Notes: generated from the letters alone by a model not told the origin. A DNA stretch of 64,000 bases from Bog-473 sp963742035 (GCA_963742035.1 CAVUKH010000015.1:1-64000); one strand, 5' to 3'; counted from the first letter of the stretch, positions 10,482 through 20,555 are shown. Program-made: numbers and translations.

Positions 10482-10727
10482 GGCGCATGCTCGTCGTGTT
10501 CTCAAGCTGACTACCCCTCGGGTTATGAGACTGGTCCGTGCCGTCTGGCTACTCGGTCGTGGTCCATCTGTATCCACTCTGAGCAGCGCCTATATCAGAG
10601 GATGCGGTCTAACCCGGGATCGGTCCTCGACGGCTCGGGAGTGCGTGTACGGATCTTGCCCGTTTTCCCTACGACCGTCGGGGCACTGTGCGGGGTCGCG
10701 CTACACGTGAATAGGGATGAACGGGTC

Positions 10728-11735
10728 TCAGGTGGCCCGGGGGGACCGGGTCCCGACGTCCCACGGCGTGTCGCTGTGCCAGCCGGTGTACAGCTTCTCG
10801 TCGACGAGCTTCAGCACAACGGGGAGGTCAGCGTCATCGAGAACGAGCTTGCCCTTTACGATCATACGGCCGACGTCGAGGTTCTGCTCCTTCATTTGAG
10901 TGCGCAACTGAGTGGCCGTAAACGCTTTGCCGAAGACGCCACGTTCGTACATGCCACGAAGCTGAGTGGCAATGCGACCACCTCGGCCACACAGCTCGGC
11001 GAGGAGTTCGGCGGTGCCATCGTCGAACGGCAAAGCTGCCAACGCGGCGGCGCTCCACGTCGGCCGACGATCCACCATGGCGTCGATATCGCGAAACACG
11101 CCCTCGAACGCCGCGAGATCCAGAACGGCGATCGCGGAATCCGTGACCACCATATCGAAGGACCGCTCGAAGACGAGCAGCGGCCCTTCGATACGGTTGA
11201 GCCTGTCGCCGAAGTTGGTGATGACACCTCCGGACAGCCCAGCCTTGTACGGATTCCATTGGTCGACGAAGGCGACGCGGTGGTCGGGATTGTTGCCCAC
11301 AACGGCGGCGTAGAAGGTGAACGACTGCTTCTTCAGATCTCTCGCGTTGAGTTCGTCGAGGGAGGACGCTGACGCCAGGACGCGGCGGGCGCCTGGGTCG
11401 ACCTCGATTTGGGCCACTTCGGCAACGTCATCCGTCGGCCTGCGACCGCGACGAGGTTCCGGACGGTGAGCCACAAGCACGCTCGACGGCACGAGCACGT
11501 AGTGCGACTCCCTCTCGAAGTCGAGATCGTCCGCATAGGCAACAGGGGTGCGCTCGCTGATGGTGTTCAGAGTCTCCTGACAGATCTGTCGTAGCTCGTT
11601 GGCGACGTCGGTGCTCATGGCGATGCGGTTGCCGATGTAGTTCCGTCCGGAGCGTCGGGCGACGACGAGGGTGACGGATCCGCTCGTATCGATGGATGCC
11701 GGATCGAATGCAGGCGTACCGGCGGCGCGGCTCAC
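10728..11735 (-). CDS. kwaB: Kiwa anti-phage system protein KwaB (DUF4868)
   Basis: A 335-residue soluble protein with the DUF4868 pattern: long alpha/beta protein with central motifs KKQSFTFYAAVVGN, VAFVDQWNPYKAG and LLVFERSFDMVV. KwaB is the cytoplasmic partner of KwaA in the two-gene Kiwa defence system, described as a membrane-associated complex in which KwaB acts on phage DNA processes. Its start overlaps the stop of the upstream gene by 4 bp (ATGA type), and that upstream gene encodes a four-span membrane protein, exactly the Kiwa arrangement. The gene is intact, unlike the neighbouring restriction genes. Identification is by remembered family features plus synteny. Confidence 0.85.
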   Translation of the reverse strand: MSRAAGTPAFDPASIDTSGSVTLVVARRSGRNYIGNRIAMSTDVANELRQICQETLNTISERTPVAYADDLDFERESHYVLVPSSVLVAHRPEPRRGRRPTDDVAEVAQIEVDPGARRVLASASSLDELNARDLKKQSFTFYAAVVGNNPDHRVAFVDQWNPYKAGLSGGVITNFGDRLNRIEGPLLVFERSFDMVVTDSAIAVLDLAAFEGVFRDIDAMVDRRPTWSAAALAALPFDDGTAELLAELCGRGGRIATQLRGMYERGVFGKAFTATQLRTQMKEQNLDVGRMIVKGKLVLDDADLPVVLKLVDEKLYTGWHSDTPWDVGTRSPRAT

Positions 11736-12256
11736 GTCGGCGTCGCCTTTTGTGCGGTCTCAACACGGACCAGCGCATTGAGCGAGACTGCCTGGACGAC
11801 GTCATCGACATGGGGTGGCGCCGTCGCGACCAGGTGACCAGACCATCCCTTGTCCGTCGTGATTGCCACGACGCGCTTGCCAAGGAGATAGAGGGTCGGG
11901 TTGATCTGCGCCATTTCGGATCGAACGTAGACGAGTCCGGTGACAAGCAGGAAGATCACGTAAGCGATGACGTCTCGGGTCGTGGGTTCCGAAACGGTGA
12001 GAAACGGCAACAGGTAGGTGGCGAGGTATCCGGCGACATCGGAGCCCGCATCAGTAACCGATGCGATCCGGATCGGTTCCGCCTCCGTCTTGCGCGTGAC
12101 GCCGAAGACGATCCAGAGCATGTCCAATAGGCCGATGGCAGCAATGACAATGCACGAGATCATCAGCCATCGGGTCTCAAACCGGATCGCCAACAGCACG
12201 AAGAGGAGCACGTACGAGCCGAGGAAGAGGCGCGCGCGACGCGCGATCTCCGTCAT
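11732..12256 (-). CDS. kwaA: Kiwa anti-phage system membrane protein KwaA
   Basis: A 174-residue protein with four predicted membrane spans (residues about 9-26, 31-53, 78-95 and 100-118). A soluble C-terminal tail contains TLYLLGKRVVAITTDKGW. This is the size and topology of KwaA, the membrane sensor of Kiwa. The ATG at 12256 is chosen because AAGGAAGAGGG lies 7 bases upstream; a longer start at 12280 has no usable ribosome-binding site. The gene overlaps kwaB by 4 bp and begins about 106 bp after the end of the res gene on the same strand, so it may be read from the same transcript. Confidence 0.85.
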   Translation of the reverse strand: MTEIARRARLFLGSYVLLFVLLAIRFETRWLMISCIVIAAIGLLDMLWIVFGVTRKTEAEPIRIASVTDAGSDVAGYLATYLLPFLTVSEPTTRDVIAYVIFLLVTGLVYVRSEMAQINPTLYLLGKRVVAITTDKGWSGHLVATAPPHVDDVVQAVSLNALVRVETAQKATPT

Positions 12257-12362
12257 CGCCCGACCCTCTTCCTTAGACATTCCCTGGCGCCGAGGATACG
12301 AACGGGGTGGGACACCCGCCTGAGCTGACAGAACTGTTCCCATCGTCCGGACGGCGCCCAGC

Positions 12363-14942
12363 TCACGAAGGGGAGAAGGCGAGCACGACGTCGGCGAAGT
12401 CGCCTGCTTGCAGCTTGCCGAACTCCATCTGAGGCACCTTGACGTAGCGCCAGGCAGTGCCGGTGAGGAGGGTGGCGTTCTCGCACCAGATCGTGGCGGC
12501 GCGGTCCTTGTGGGCGACATCGATGTCCTCCCGGCCCTTGGTCTCGATCAAATAGTGGGTATCGTCGTACCCGACGGCCACGAAGTCGGGCTCGTAGTAG
12601 CGGAGGTTGGTGGCGCTGTCGGTGTACTCGATGGCGAAGCCGAACCGCTGCGGGCAGCTTGGCGAACGACCCGGACATCGGTTGCGTCCTGGAGGAAGTG
12701 GGCGAAGTCGCGCTCGAACTCGTTGTCGGCGGCAACGAGGTTGAAGACGGTCTTGCTCGCCTCGAAGGTCGGACGTGAGAACGGGAACGGCTCGGTCCCG
12801 GACAGCGGACGCCCGGCTTCCTCCAGCGTCGGGACGAGTTCCTCGACCACGAGGCCGCGCAGCGCCGTCGCGAACGTCTTGACCGTGACGTACTGCGCCA
12901 CGCTGGTGGCGATGGCCTTGATCATGGCCTTGTCGCTGAGGATCGACAGTCTCGCCGAACGCCTTGTGCTCCAGGAACTCGCGGACCTTGGGGACGAGCG
13001 CCGCGAACTGCGACGGCAGCTTCACGTCCTGTGCGATGCGCTTGGCGTAGTAGGAGATCACCTCCTCGGCGGTCTGCGGCTCGGGGATGGTGTAGTCCCG
13101 CTCGACTCAGCTTCTGCAGGGTGATGATGTCGTAGCCCTCATAGTGGAACTGTCTGGGCGGCTGCGTCGTTCTCCTTCTTCGGGAAGCATCGGGCACGTG
13201 CATCGCCATGACGTCCAACGCGGCGATCTCCTCGGCGAGCGTCTTCTTCCGAGCCAGGACGGGCTGAGCACAGGGATCGTCGATGTCCTTGTCCAGCCTT
13301 GGCCGGGTCGGGCGCGATGGTCGTGATGACGACCGGCTCTTTGAGATCGAAGGTGTCGAGGGTGATGTCCTCGTCCTTCTCCAACTGCTCGACAAACTTG
13401 AGGAAGGCCGGGTTACCGATGACGTCGACGCGCTCCGATGTAGGACGGCGCGCAAGCTGGCGAACATGAGCCGCAGTCCGCGGCCGATCGTCTGCTCGGG
13501 GAGGATGTTGGCCTTCGACGTGTACGGGCGAAGCCCCACGATGACGGTGACGTTCTGAACGTCCCAGCCTTCCCGAAGCATCAGGACGCTGACGATGGCA
13601 TTGACCGGGCTCTCGACCCTCATCGACCCGCCGGGCCACCTCACGAGCGGCGTCGAGGTCCTTCTTGGAGACCTCGCCGCTTCGGTCCGTGTGGATGACG
13701 AGGAGTTGTTGCTCCGCCGTCGCGGTGGCGCCGAACTCGCTCGGGGTACTTCACGCGCAGGTAGTCACCGACGTCGTCCGCCTCGGCCGTGCTGTTGAGC
13801 ATGACGAAGAGAACCGGCTTCTTGCCGAGCGGCTTGAGCTGGTCGCGGTACTCGCGCCAGCGCTCGACGCCGGCCGTGAGGTATGCCCTGGTACTTGACG
13901 CTGGCGACGTCGGACGGCTGGTCCTTGATGCCGGCCGTCATGCCCTTCATCGGGCGCTTGACGACGTTGTCGATGATGGCCTGCTTCAGCGGGTAGTCGT
14001 AGATGGTCCAGGTGAACAGACCACCCTTTGCGTACCGAGGCGTTGCCGAGAAGTCGAGCTGGCCGGCCAGACCCGTGGGCAGTGACTCGTGGAGGCGCCG
14101 GATCACCTGGTTCCACTCGCTCGTCCTCGTCGTGAGCGTGGTGGCCCTCGTCGTTGAGGACCAGGCACGGTGCGCCCCGTGCCGCGATCCGGTCGTCGAA
14201 GCCTCCACCTGGCCGTCACCGGTCGAAGGGATCGGACCGAGGACGTCGGTCATGACATCCGGCTCGGTCGGACTCCGGCGTCAGGACGCTCGTACAACTG
14301 CTGGATGTTGGTGAGGTAGAGCAGCACCCTGCGGAGGACTGGCGCGCTCCGGCTCGCCGCGCATGTAGCAGTCCATGTCCCAGAAGATGCGAAGCTCTGG
14401 CGGGATGACGGGATCGGCGTGGAAGATGCGTCCGCCGCCGAAGTCGGCCCGGAGACGCTCGAAGACGATGACGTTCGGGGCGAGGAGCGAGGAATGTCTT
14501 GGCGTAGTCGTCGCTGCCCTCGGCAACGGCGTTGAAGTATTGCCAGGCGATGGCGAGCGACATGACCTTGGTCTTGCCGCTGCCGGTCGCCATCTTGATG
14601 GCGTACCGAGCGAAGTCGTCGTACTGGAGGACATGGATGCCGGGCACGTTGGCGAACCGCTCGACGAGATCACGGTGCCGACGGATGCCTCTCGACCTCA
14701 TAGAGCATAGACCAGCGTCTCGACGGCATCCCGCTGCGCGGGGTAGTACCGGAACGACCCGCCACCGGGCGTCCGGTGGTCCGTTGCGAACCAGTAGTTC
14801 AGGAGCAGCTTGGTGGTATCGGTTGCTCCCTTGTACTTACGCATCGCGCCACTCGGCCACCGCCTTGCGGATGGCCGGGACACACGGCGCCGTCGTGACG
14901 CGTGCCTCCAGAAGACTCGGCTGCTCGCACTGGTTGACGCTC
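12363..14942 (-). pseudogene. res: Type III-like restriction enzyme Res (helicase-nuclease), multiply frameshifted
   Basis: Joined across frames, the region encodes one DEAD/DEAH helicase of about 850 residues. Recognisable pieces in order are a start-proximal AVAEWRDA/KYKGATDTTKLLLNYWF, Walker A KMATGSGKTKVM, LAGQLDFSATPRYAKGG (motif III), LMLREGWDVQNVTVI, and EQTIGRGLRLMF (motif VI). A C-terminal PD-(D/E)XK nuclease reads EPDFVAVGYDDTHYLIETKG. At least eight frame changes occur; those resolved (near 12.66, 12.95, 13.10, 13.18 and 14.84 kb) are each one extra base. If real, the gene is dead; if sequence error, Res is full length. It follows mod by a few bases on the minus strand. Confidence 0.75.
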
Positions 14943-14945
14943 GTC

Positions 14946-16832
14946 TTACGTGGCACGGCCGGCGACCTTCACGCCGATCGTCTTCGTGGTGTCGTTGCCG
15001 AGGATGTCGATGACCTTGACGACGACGGTGTACTCCCCCGGCGATTCGTACTCGTGCGACGTGGATAGCTCCAGGTCCGGGCTCTTCCGGGTGCGGTAGG
15101 TCTGCCACTCGTTGTGGAAGGTATCGTCCTGGTTGTCCCAGTCCACGGCCCAGTAGTCGATCCACTGGGACCAGTTGCTGACGGCCTTCTGGATGTCGGC
15201 AGGCACATCGTCCAGCGGAATGACGAAGTCGGTCGAGAGTAAGGGTGACGTTGCGCTTGGTGTTCTGCGACGTCGACTGCGAGTGCCGCCAGCTCGAAGA
15301 AGCGGATATCGCCCTGTCGACGGCCCGCTTGTCCAGCACCTCCCGGGGGATGCGGATCAAGCGCAGATCGATCCCGGCCTGCTCGGCATCCTGCCGGGCG
15401 ACCTCGTTCACCTCGAAGGCAAAGTCCCAACCGAGGACATCGACGCTGTGTGGACGTGGGCGAGTCCTCGCCTGTTACCGACGCGTCTTGCGGAACTCCA
15501 CTGACGATCTGCTTGACGTCGCCAACGGTGACGGGAGCATCAACGGTGCCGACGTGCACCATTCGGCCTTGCTTGAGGCCGTGGAGCCACGTGTAACCGT
15601 TGACAGCGCGTGCGCTGGTACAGGTCCAGGATGAAGGAGCGGTATGCGGCCGTCCGGCGCGTGGCCGATTCACCGAACTCGGCCATCTGCCATACCTGGC
15701 GCTCGTACTTGCCGAGGTTCTGCACGACGAAGGGACGCACGCCGGGCACACCGAGCAGCCGCTTCCTGGTCGTGTGAATGGCGAAGCGTCCGAGGTCGGC
15801 CGCAATCCAGCGGCGGCCCAGCCGCTCGGCGGCGACGGCGGTCGTACCTGATCCGGCGACACAATCGATAACGAGATCGCCTTCATTGCTCGACGCTTCG
15901 ATAATTCGTTGGAGCAGCGCCTCTGGCTTCTGGGTCGGATACCCGATCTTCTCTTGGGATCGATTGTTGATGACCGGAATGTCGTCCCAAATGTTCTGGA
16001 TCGGCACCCCTGGCATCTCGGCGAGGTAACGCTTGTACTGCGGCACCGCGCCAGGCTTCGTCTGCACGACCCGCCCCTCGGCGAGGAGTTGCTCCATCCT
16101 CTCCTTGGAGAATCGCCAGTGGCGGGTAACTCCCATGACCTCGTACGCGGGATTTCCCTTGCTTGCCCCACCCGGTCCTGACATGTCACTGATGCGGTAC
16201 CTGCGCCCGGTCTCGGGTTCGATGCGCGAGTAGTCGCGCTCGACGTAGTGCTCGTCGTATTCTCCGTACAACTGATTCCACGTCCGATCCTCGCTCTTCG
16301 TGTAGAAGAGAATGGAGTCGGATACGCGGCCGAAATGGCGCGAACCCTGTTTCGTGTCGCTGTGCGCGCTGGAACGCTTCCAGATGATCTCGTTTCGGAA
16401 GTTGTCGACGCCGAGGATTTCGTCGAGCACAGCCTTGACGAAATGGGATACCCCGGGATCGAGGTGGACGTAGATACTGCCCGTCGGCGCCAGCAGCTCC
16501 GAGAGCGTGGTCGCCATGTCACAGAACCACTGGAGGTATGAGTCGAGGCCCTTGCCCCACGTGTCCCGGTACGCCTTGAGTTCGATCATCGAAGGCTCTT
16601 TGACGAAGTCCGTGTCGTCGACCTGAACCGTCAACGAAAAGTCCTGGCCGGTGGCGAAGGGCGGGTCGATGTAGATGAGATCCGCTTGACCGGCCAGCTC
16701 GGCGGCGAGCGCTGGGAGGACGTACTTCTTGTCGCCCCAGATGAGTCGGTTCCGCCACTCACTGTCCCGCCCGGAACCGAATAGGTCGAGCGACTTTTGT
16801 CGGTCCTGGGCTGACTCGTTGACGGTCTCCAC
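14946..16832 (-). pseudogene. mod: Type III-like adenine/cytosine-N DNA methyltransferase Mod, frameshifted
   Basis: The intact N-terminal 345 residues have the beta-class order: catalytic motif IV DLIYIDPPFATGQDF first, then the AdoMet-binding motif CVAGSGTTAVAAERLG. The C-terminal third is readable only across frames. It includes VNGYTWLHGLKQGRMVHVG, FFELAALAVDVAEHQAQR and a last piece (14946-15206) with DIQKAVSNWSQWIDYWAVDW, ending KVAGRAT. The first break near 15610 is one extra base. In-frame codons continue upstream of 16832 to about 16918 (PELIWDGKYGEDGRK), so the true start may be further out, although an in-frame TAG limits it. Mod should protect host DNA from Res. Confidence 0.8.
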
Positions 16833-16918
16833 CGTCTGGAACGGGAGCGCGACCCTCAGAGGGGCGGCCTTGCGGCCGTCCTCCCCGTACTTTCCGTCCC
16901 AGATCAGCTCGGGCGTCG

Positions 16919-17256
16919 GCTACTCCTCTCCTCGTCTCAAGACGAGGCTAGGCGACGAAACGCCGCCTCACCGGGAAATGGCTACCAACGGGAAGATATC
17001 CGCAGGTCAGGCCACGTATGAACTTTGTTTCCTGGGCAGCATCCTGAGGGCGTCACCGCCATAGGCTGTGAGTCTCCACAAGACCTGTAGGTATGGACGC
17101 GAGAGGGCACTGAGAAGCCATGAACAGGCACGACGCACGGCTTGGGTGCCCTAACTACGGCCATGTAGTTCTGTCACGGAGGCCCGCTAAAATGGTGTCG
17201 ACGGTGTCGATGTCACACCCCGTGGCGAAGATGTCGGTTCGAACGAGAGATCAGGG
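16919..17256. promoter_or_regulatory. Shared intergenic region between the divergent restriction/Kiwa and CBASS operons
   Basis: About 340 bp without a supported gene separate the start of mod (minus) from the CD-NTase gene (plus), so the promoters of both defence operons must lie here. GAGGAGAGGAG just outside the mod reading frame could be its ribosome-binding site. I see no confident -35/-10 pair and no LexA box; the palindrome GTTCGAAC at about 17236 is the only short symmetric site near the CBASS start. Confidence 0.4.
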
Positions 17257-18225
17257 GTGACGGCACCCATCATCGGTCACAGCGAGGTCAAGGCGTTCGC
17301 CGAGGACCGGGTCAACCTGACCCCGACGACGGCCAAGAAACACCGTGACCAGGTCAAAGCCTTGCGGGGGCGGCTGGAGCGGAAGATCGACGCCGACCCC
17401 TCGTACGGCCTGGTGAAGATGCTCCACGCCGGGAGCGTCGCGAAGGGAACGGCGCTCCGGGATGTCCACGACCTGGACACGGCCGTCTACGTGAAGGCCG
17501 GCGAGGCGCCCACGAGCGACAGTCAGTTGATCCCCTGGCTCGCCGATCGCCTCTACGAGGCCAACACCAACATGAGCCGGGACCAGTTCGTCGAGAACGA
17601 GCACTGCGTCACGGTCAGCTTCAGGGGGACGGGGCTCGACGTCGACGTCGTCCCGGTTCTGTACGAGGGCGGCGAGGACGACCGCGGGTACCTGGTCCGC
17701 AAGCGGACCGGACAACGGGTCCTCACCAGCATCCCTCTGCACCTCCGGTTCATCCGCGACCGCAAGTCGACGTACGGTCCTGACTTCGCCCAGCTCATCC
17801 GACTTACCAAGTGGTGGAAGCGGGTCACCAACGACCACGACGAGGACTTCAGGTTCAAGTCGTTCATGATCGAGTTGGTGTGGGCGCACCTCGCCGACGG
17901 GGGCCTGTCGCTCTCGGACTACCCGAAGGCGCTGGAGAAGTTCTTCGCCTACGTGGTCAAGTCAGGGTTGGGCGAGCAGGTGGCGTTCACCGATTTCTGC
18001 TCGTCTCGCGTCATTCCCGCCCGCTCCACGGCGGCCGTCGAAGTGCTCGACCCGGTCAACGTCGCCAACAACGTCGGGGCTCTTTACAACGCCATCGACC
18101 GCGACCGGATCGTGTCGGCGGCTCACACCGCGCTCGACGCGCTCAACGAGGCGCGGTTCGCGCAGACAAAGGGACGCGCCGTCGAGTGCTGGCAGGTTGT
18201 TCTCGGCTCTACGTTCAAGAGATAG
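17257..18225 (+). CDS. CBASS CD-NTase (cyclic oligonucleotide synthase)
   Basis: This 322-residue enzyme makes the cyclic oligonucleotide alarm signal of CBASS when phage infection is sensed. The nucleotidyltransferase signature is clear: AGSVAKGTAL (residues about 58-67) gives the G-S loop, HDLDTAVYV supplies the first two acidic metal ligands (D72, D74), and GLDVDVVPVL the third. A helical C-terminal half follows, with LIRLTKWWKR, as in CdnC/CdnD-type synthases; the clade cannot be fixed by eye. GTG 17257 lies directly after AGGGG. It heads a four-gene operon with HORMA and TRIP13 partners, which marks type III CBASS. Confidence 0.9.
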   Translation: MTAPIIGHSEVKAFAEDRVNLTPTTAKKHRDQVKALRGRLERKIDADPSYGLVKMLHAGSVAKGTALRDVHDLDTAVYVKAGEAPTSDSQLIPWLADRLYEANTNMSRDQFVENEHCVTVSFRGTGLDVDVVPVLYEGGEDDRGYLVRKRTGQRVLTSIPLHLRFIRDRKSTYGPDFAQLIRLTKWWKRVTNDHDEDFRFKSFMIELVWAHLADGGLSLSDYPKALEKFFAYVVKSGLGEQVAFTDFCSSRVIPARSTAAVEVLDPVNVANNVGALYNAIDRDRIVSAAHTALDALNEARFAQTKGRAVECWQVVLGSTFKR

Positions 18226-18227
18226 CG

Positions 18228-18734
18228 ATGACGTCCACGTTCACTACCACGGCAACCTTCACCCGTACGCACGCACGGCACCTCGCGGCGAAGGTGGTAG
18301 CGGACCTGTACCAGTGCTCGATGTTCTACGACCGCCCCGACGCGGACGGCCTCGACGACTACCAGACCGAGCTGGTCGAGATGCTGGCCAATGAGTACGC
18401 GTCCACGTACGAGTTTGGCTTCAAGGAGAATGGCAAGCGGGTGCTGACGTGGTACTACACGGTCGGACCGGATGGGGGTCTCCACGGCGACTCGAACTCT
18501 GGGGCCATCTACGCCAAGGGTGTCGTGGCGAATGCCACGTACTTCAACCACATGTCGTACACCGACAAGTGGTGGGGACTCAGCGCCACCCAGCGCACGA
18601 ACTTCAAGAACGCCCTCCCCTTCCAGCGGAGCGCCGGGGATGCCCCGGTCGATGGCAACGGCTACTGGCAGACCGACCACCGCTACACCGCGGGAGGCGT
18701 CCGAATCTCGCGTAAGACGTTTCGGCCACAGTGA
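18228..18734 (+). CDS. CBASS HORMA-domain sensor protein
   Basis: A 168-residue protein of the bacterial HORMA family: an N-terminal helix FTRTHARHLAAKVVADLYQ, the YDRPDADGLDDYQTELVEML segment, then a beta-rich half with FKENGKRVLTWYYTVGPDGG and a C-terminal strand near RYTAGGVRISRKTF. In type III CBASS the HORMA protein binds a peptide, closes, and activates the CD-NTase; the TRIP13-like ATPase opens it again. ATG 18228 is 2 bp after the CD-NTase stop, and its own stop overlaps the next start. Family assignment rests on these features plus operon order, since HORMA sequence conservation is low. Confidence 0.85.
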   Translation: MTSTFTTTATFTRTHARHLAAKVVADLYQCSMFYDRPDADGLDDYQTELVEMLANEYASTYEFGFKENGKRVLTWYYTVGPDGGLHGDSNSGAIYAKGVVANATYFNHMSYTDKWWGLSATQRTNFKNALPFQRSAGDAPVDGNGYWQTDHRYTAGGVRISRKTFRPQ

Positions 18735-19669
18735 CCGCGGACGGTCTCTTCGCGGCGGTCGAGGAGTTCCCGGACGATCGGGCTCGGGAACGTTTCGAGC
18801 AGTTGGTAGGGATCGACGACATCAAGCGGCAGCTCGTCGCCGAGGCGCACGTACTTCTCGATCCGCAGATCGTGGAGACGTGGAGCACGAAGGCACACGG
18901 CACGGTGATCCCTGCGGCCAGGGACGTGGTCAACCGGACGGCCCTGGTGATCCTGGCGGGTGACGTCGGAACGGGGAAGACGGAACTGGCGGACACCGTG
19001 GGCGATCAACTCGCTCGCGATACGGGCGTGAAGGTCGCCCTCTTCCCCCTGAGCCTCTCCGCTCGGGGTCACGGCGCCGTTGGCGAGATGACCACGCTGC
19101 TGACCCATGCCTTCGAGAAGGTGAAGGAACAGGCGACGGGGGGACGCGGCAAGGACGGCCGCCTCCGGCATGCCACGATCCTGCTGGTCGATGAGGCGGA
19201 CGCGCTCGCCCAGTCCCGAGAGTTGTCCCAGATGCACCATGAAGACAGAGCGGGCGTGAATGCGCTCATCCGAGGTATCGACGGGCTGCGCAACGACCGC
19301 CTTCCGGTGCTGACCATCATGTGCACGAACCGGATGGACGCCATCGACCCGGCCGTCCGGCGACGGGCCGCAGCCATCTTCGAGTTCTCCCGCCCCGACG
19401 ACGGCGCCAGAGAGCAACTGCTCCGGCGGGCGCTGGAGGGCGTGACCATCAGCGACGCCGACATGAAGGAGATCGTCCGGCTCACGGGTCCGCAGAACGG
19501 CCGCGCCTACGGCTGCACGTACTCGGACCTGCGCCAACGTTTGATCCCCGCAGCCGTGCTGGAGGCCTTGGACCGCAGCGGACCCATCACGGGCGAGACC
19601 CTCATTTCCATTGCAACGGCCTTCGTCCCGACGCGGCCGTTCGATGCCCAGTTGGCGGGATCCACGTGA
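18731..19669 (+). CDS. CBASS TRIP13/Pch2-like AAA+ ATPase
   Basis: A 312-residue AAA+ ATPase that remodels the HORMA protein and so keeps the alarm off. Walker A is AGDVGTGKTEL (residues about 76-86), Walker B LLVDEADAL (151-159), sensor 1 lies in TIMCTNRMDAID and arginine fingers in AVRRRAAAIFEFSRP. The N-terminal substrate-recognition part is short, as in bacterial TRIP13 homologues. GTG 18731 overlaps the HORMA stop (GTGA), and its own stop overlaps the effector start in the same way, so dosage of the three proteins is translationally coupled. No frameshift is present. Confidence 0.92.
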   Translation: MTADGLFAAVEEFPDDRARERFEQLVGIDDIKRQLVAEAHVLLDPQIVETWSTKAHGTVIPAARDVVNRTALVILAGDVGTGKTELADTVGDQLARDTGVKVALFPLSLSARGHGAVGEMTTLLTHAFEKVKEQATGGRGKDGRLRHATILLVDEADALAQSRELSQMHHEDRAGVNALIRGIDGLRNDRLPVLTIMCTNRMDAIDPAVRRRAAAIFEFSRPDDGAREQLLRRALEGVTISDADMKEIVRLTGPQNGRAYGCTYSDLRQRLIPAAVLEALDRSGPITGETLISIATAFVPTRPFDAQLAGST

Positions 19670-20463
19670 CCGAGGAGGCGTCGACGCGGCCGTTCGACCT
19701 GACCGCTGCATTCCTCACTAGGCAGGAGAAGCTCCAGGCCGATCTGGGTATCGCTGACATCGCGTCGCACGCCGGGACCAAGGGCGACGACACCGAACTC
19801 AACTGGCTGCGCATGCTCCAGGAGTTTCTGCCGCATCGGTACGGCGTCTCGAAGGCATTCGTCGTCGACTCGACAGGTCGGTCGAGCGAGCAAATCGACG
19901 TGGTCATTCACGATCGCCACTTCTCACCTCTGCTCTTCGAGGTCGGCGACTCCTGCTTCATCCCCGCGGAAAGCGTGTATGCCGCTTTCGAGGTCAAGCA
20001 GCAGATCGACAAGGGAAACCTGGAATACGCCGCCGACAAGGTCGCGACGGTGCGAGCGCTGTACCGCACGACGGCGCCCGTCCCCCACGCGGGCGGCATG
20101 TACGACCCGATCAAGCCACGCCGGATCATTGGTGGGGTGCTCGCTCGTCGGAGTGATTGGTCACCACCGTTCGGCGAGGCATTCGACCGGTGTCTCCACG
20201 AACTTGACGCACGCGACCCCGTGGACTTGACGTTCGGACTCGACATCGGGTGCGCGGTGGGTGTGGGCGGCTTCACGGTGACCCGTGACCTAGATACGCA
20301 CGCCTCCATAGCGACGGACCACAGCAAAGCAGACGTGGCGCTGATCTACTTCGTCATGCGGCTGCTTCGGCAGCTCCAGACCGTGGGGAGCGCACCGGCG
20401 ATCGACTACGACGCCTATCTGTGCGCCGTTCCCGGCACGCTGGATCCGTCTGAGGGCAGCTAG
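19666..20463 (+). CDS. Probable CBASS effector: PD-(D/E)XK-like nuclease (NucC/DUF6602-like)
   Basis: This 265-residue protein is the fourth gene of the operon, where type III CBASS places its killer effector. Visible residues fit a restriction-endonuclease fold: an acidic helix residue in GDDTELNWLRMLQEFLP, then SSEQIDVVIHD (Asp about 78) and, one strand later, VYAAFEVKQQ (E-V-K, residues about 109-111). NucC, the usual type III effector, has a similar ID...EAK core, but the rest does not look like NucC to me and resembles DUF6602 proteins. A second-messenger-activated DNase is inferred, not shown. GTG 19666 overlaps the upstream stop. Confidence 0.72.
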   Translation: MTEEASTRPFDLTAAFLTRQEKLQADLGIADIASHAGTKGDDTELNWLRMLQEFLPHRYGVSKAFVVDSTGRSSEQIDVVIHDRHFSPLLFEVGDSCFIPAESVYAAFEVKQQIDKGNLEYAADKVATVRALYRTTAPVPHAGGMYDPIKPRRIIGGVLARRSDWSPPFGEAFDRCLHELDARDPVDLTFGLDIGCAVGVGGFTVTRDLDTHASIATDHSKADVALIYFVMRLLRQLQTVGSAPAIDYDAYLCAVPGTLDPSEGS

Positions 20464-20555
20464 CTGTTCTACGGGTAGCCCTGCTCGCTGCCGGGAGAAG
20501 GACGCGGAGCCGCCGTGTGATGGCCGACCCACGAACTCCCACGCCGCCCTTGAGC

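Noticed and set aside
17230..17245. GTTCGAAC near the CBASS start as an SOS box
   Set aside because: The half-sites are fused without the required four-base spacer, so it is not a LexA box.
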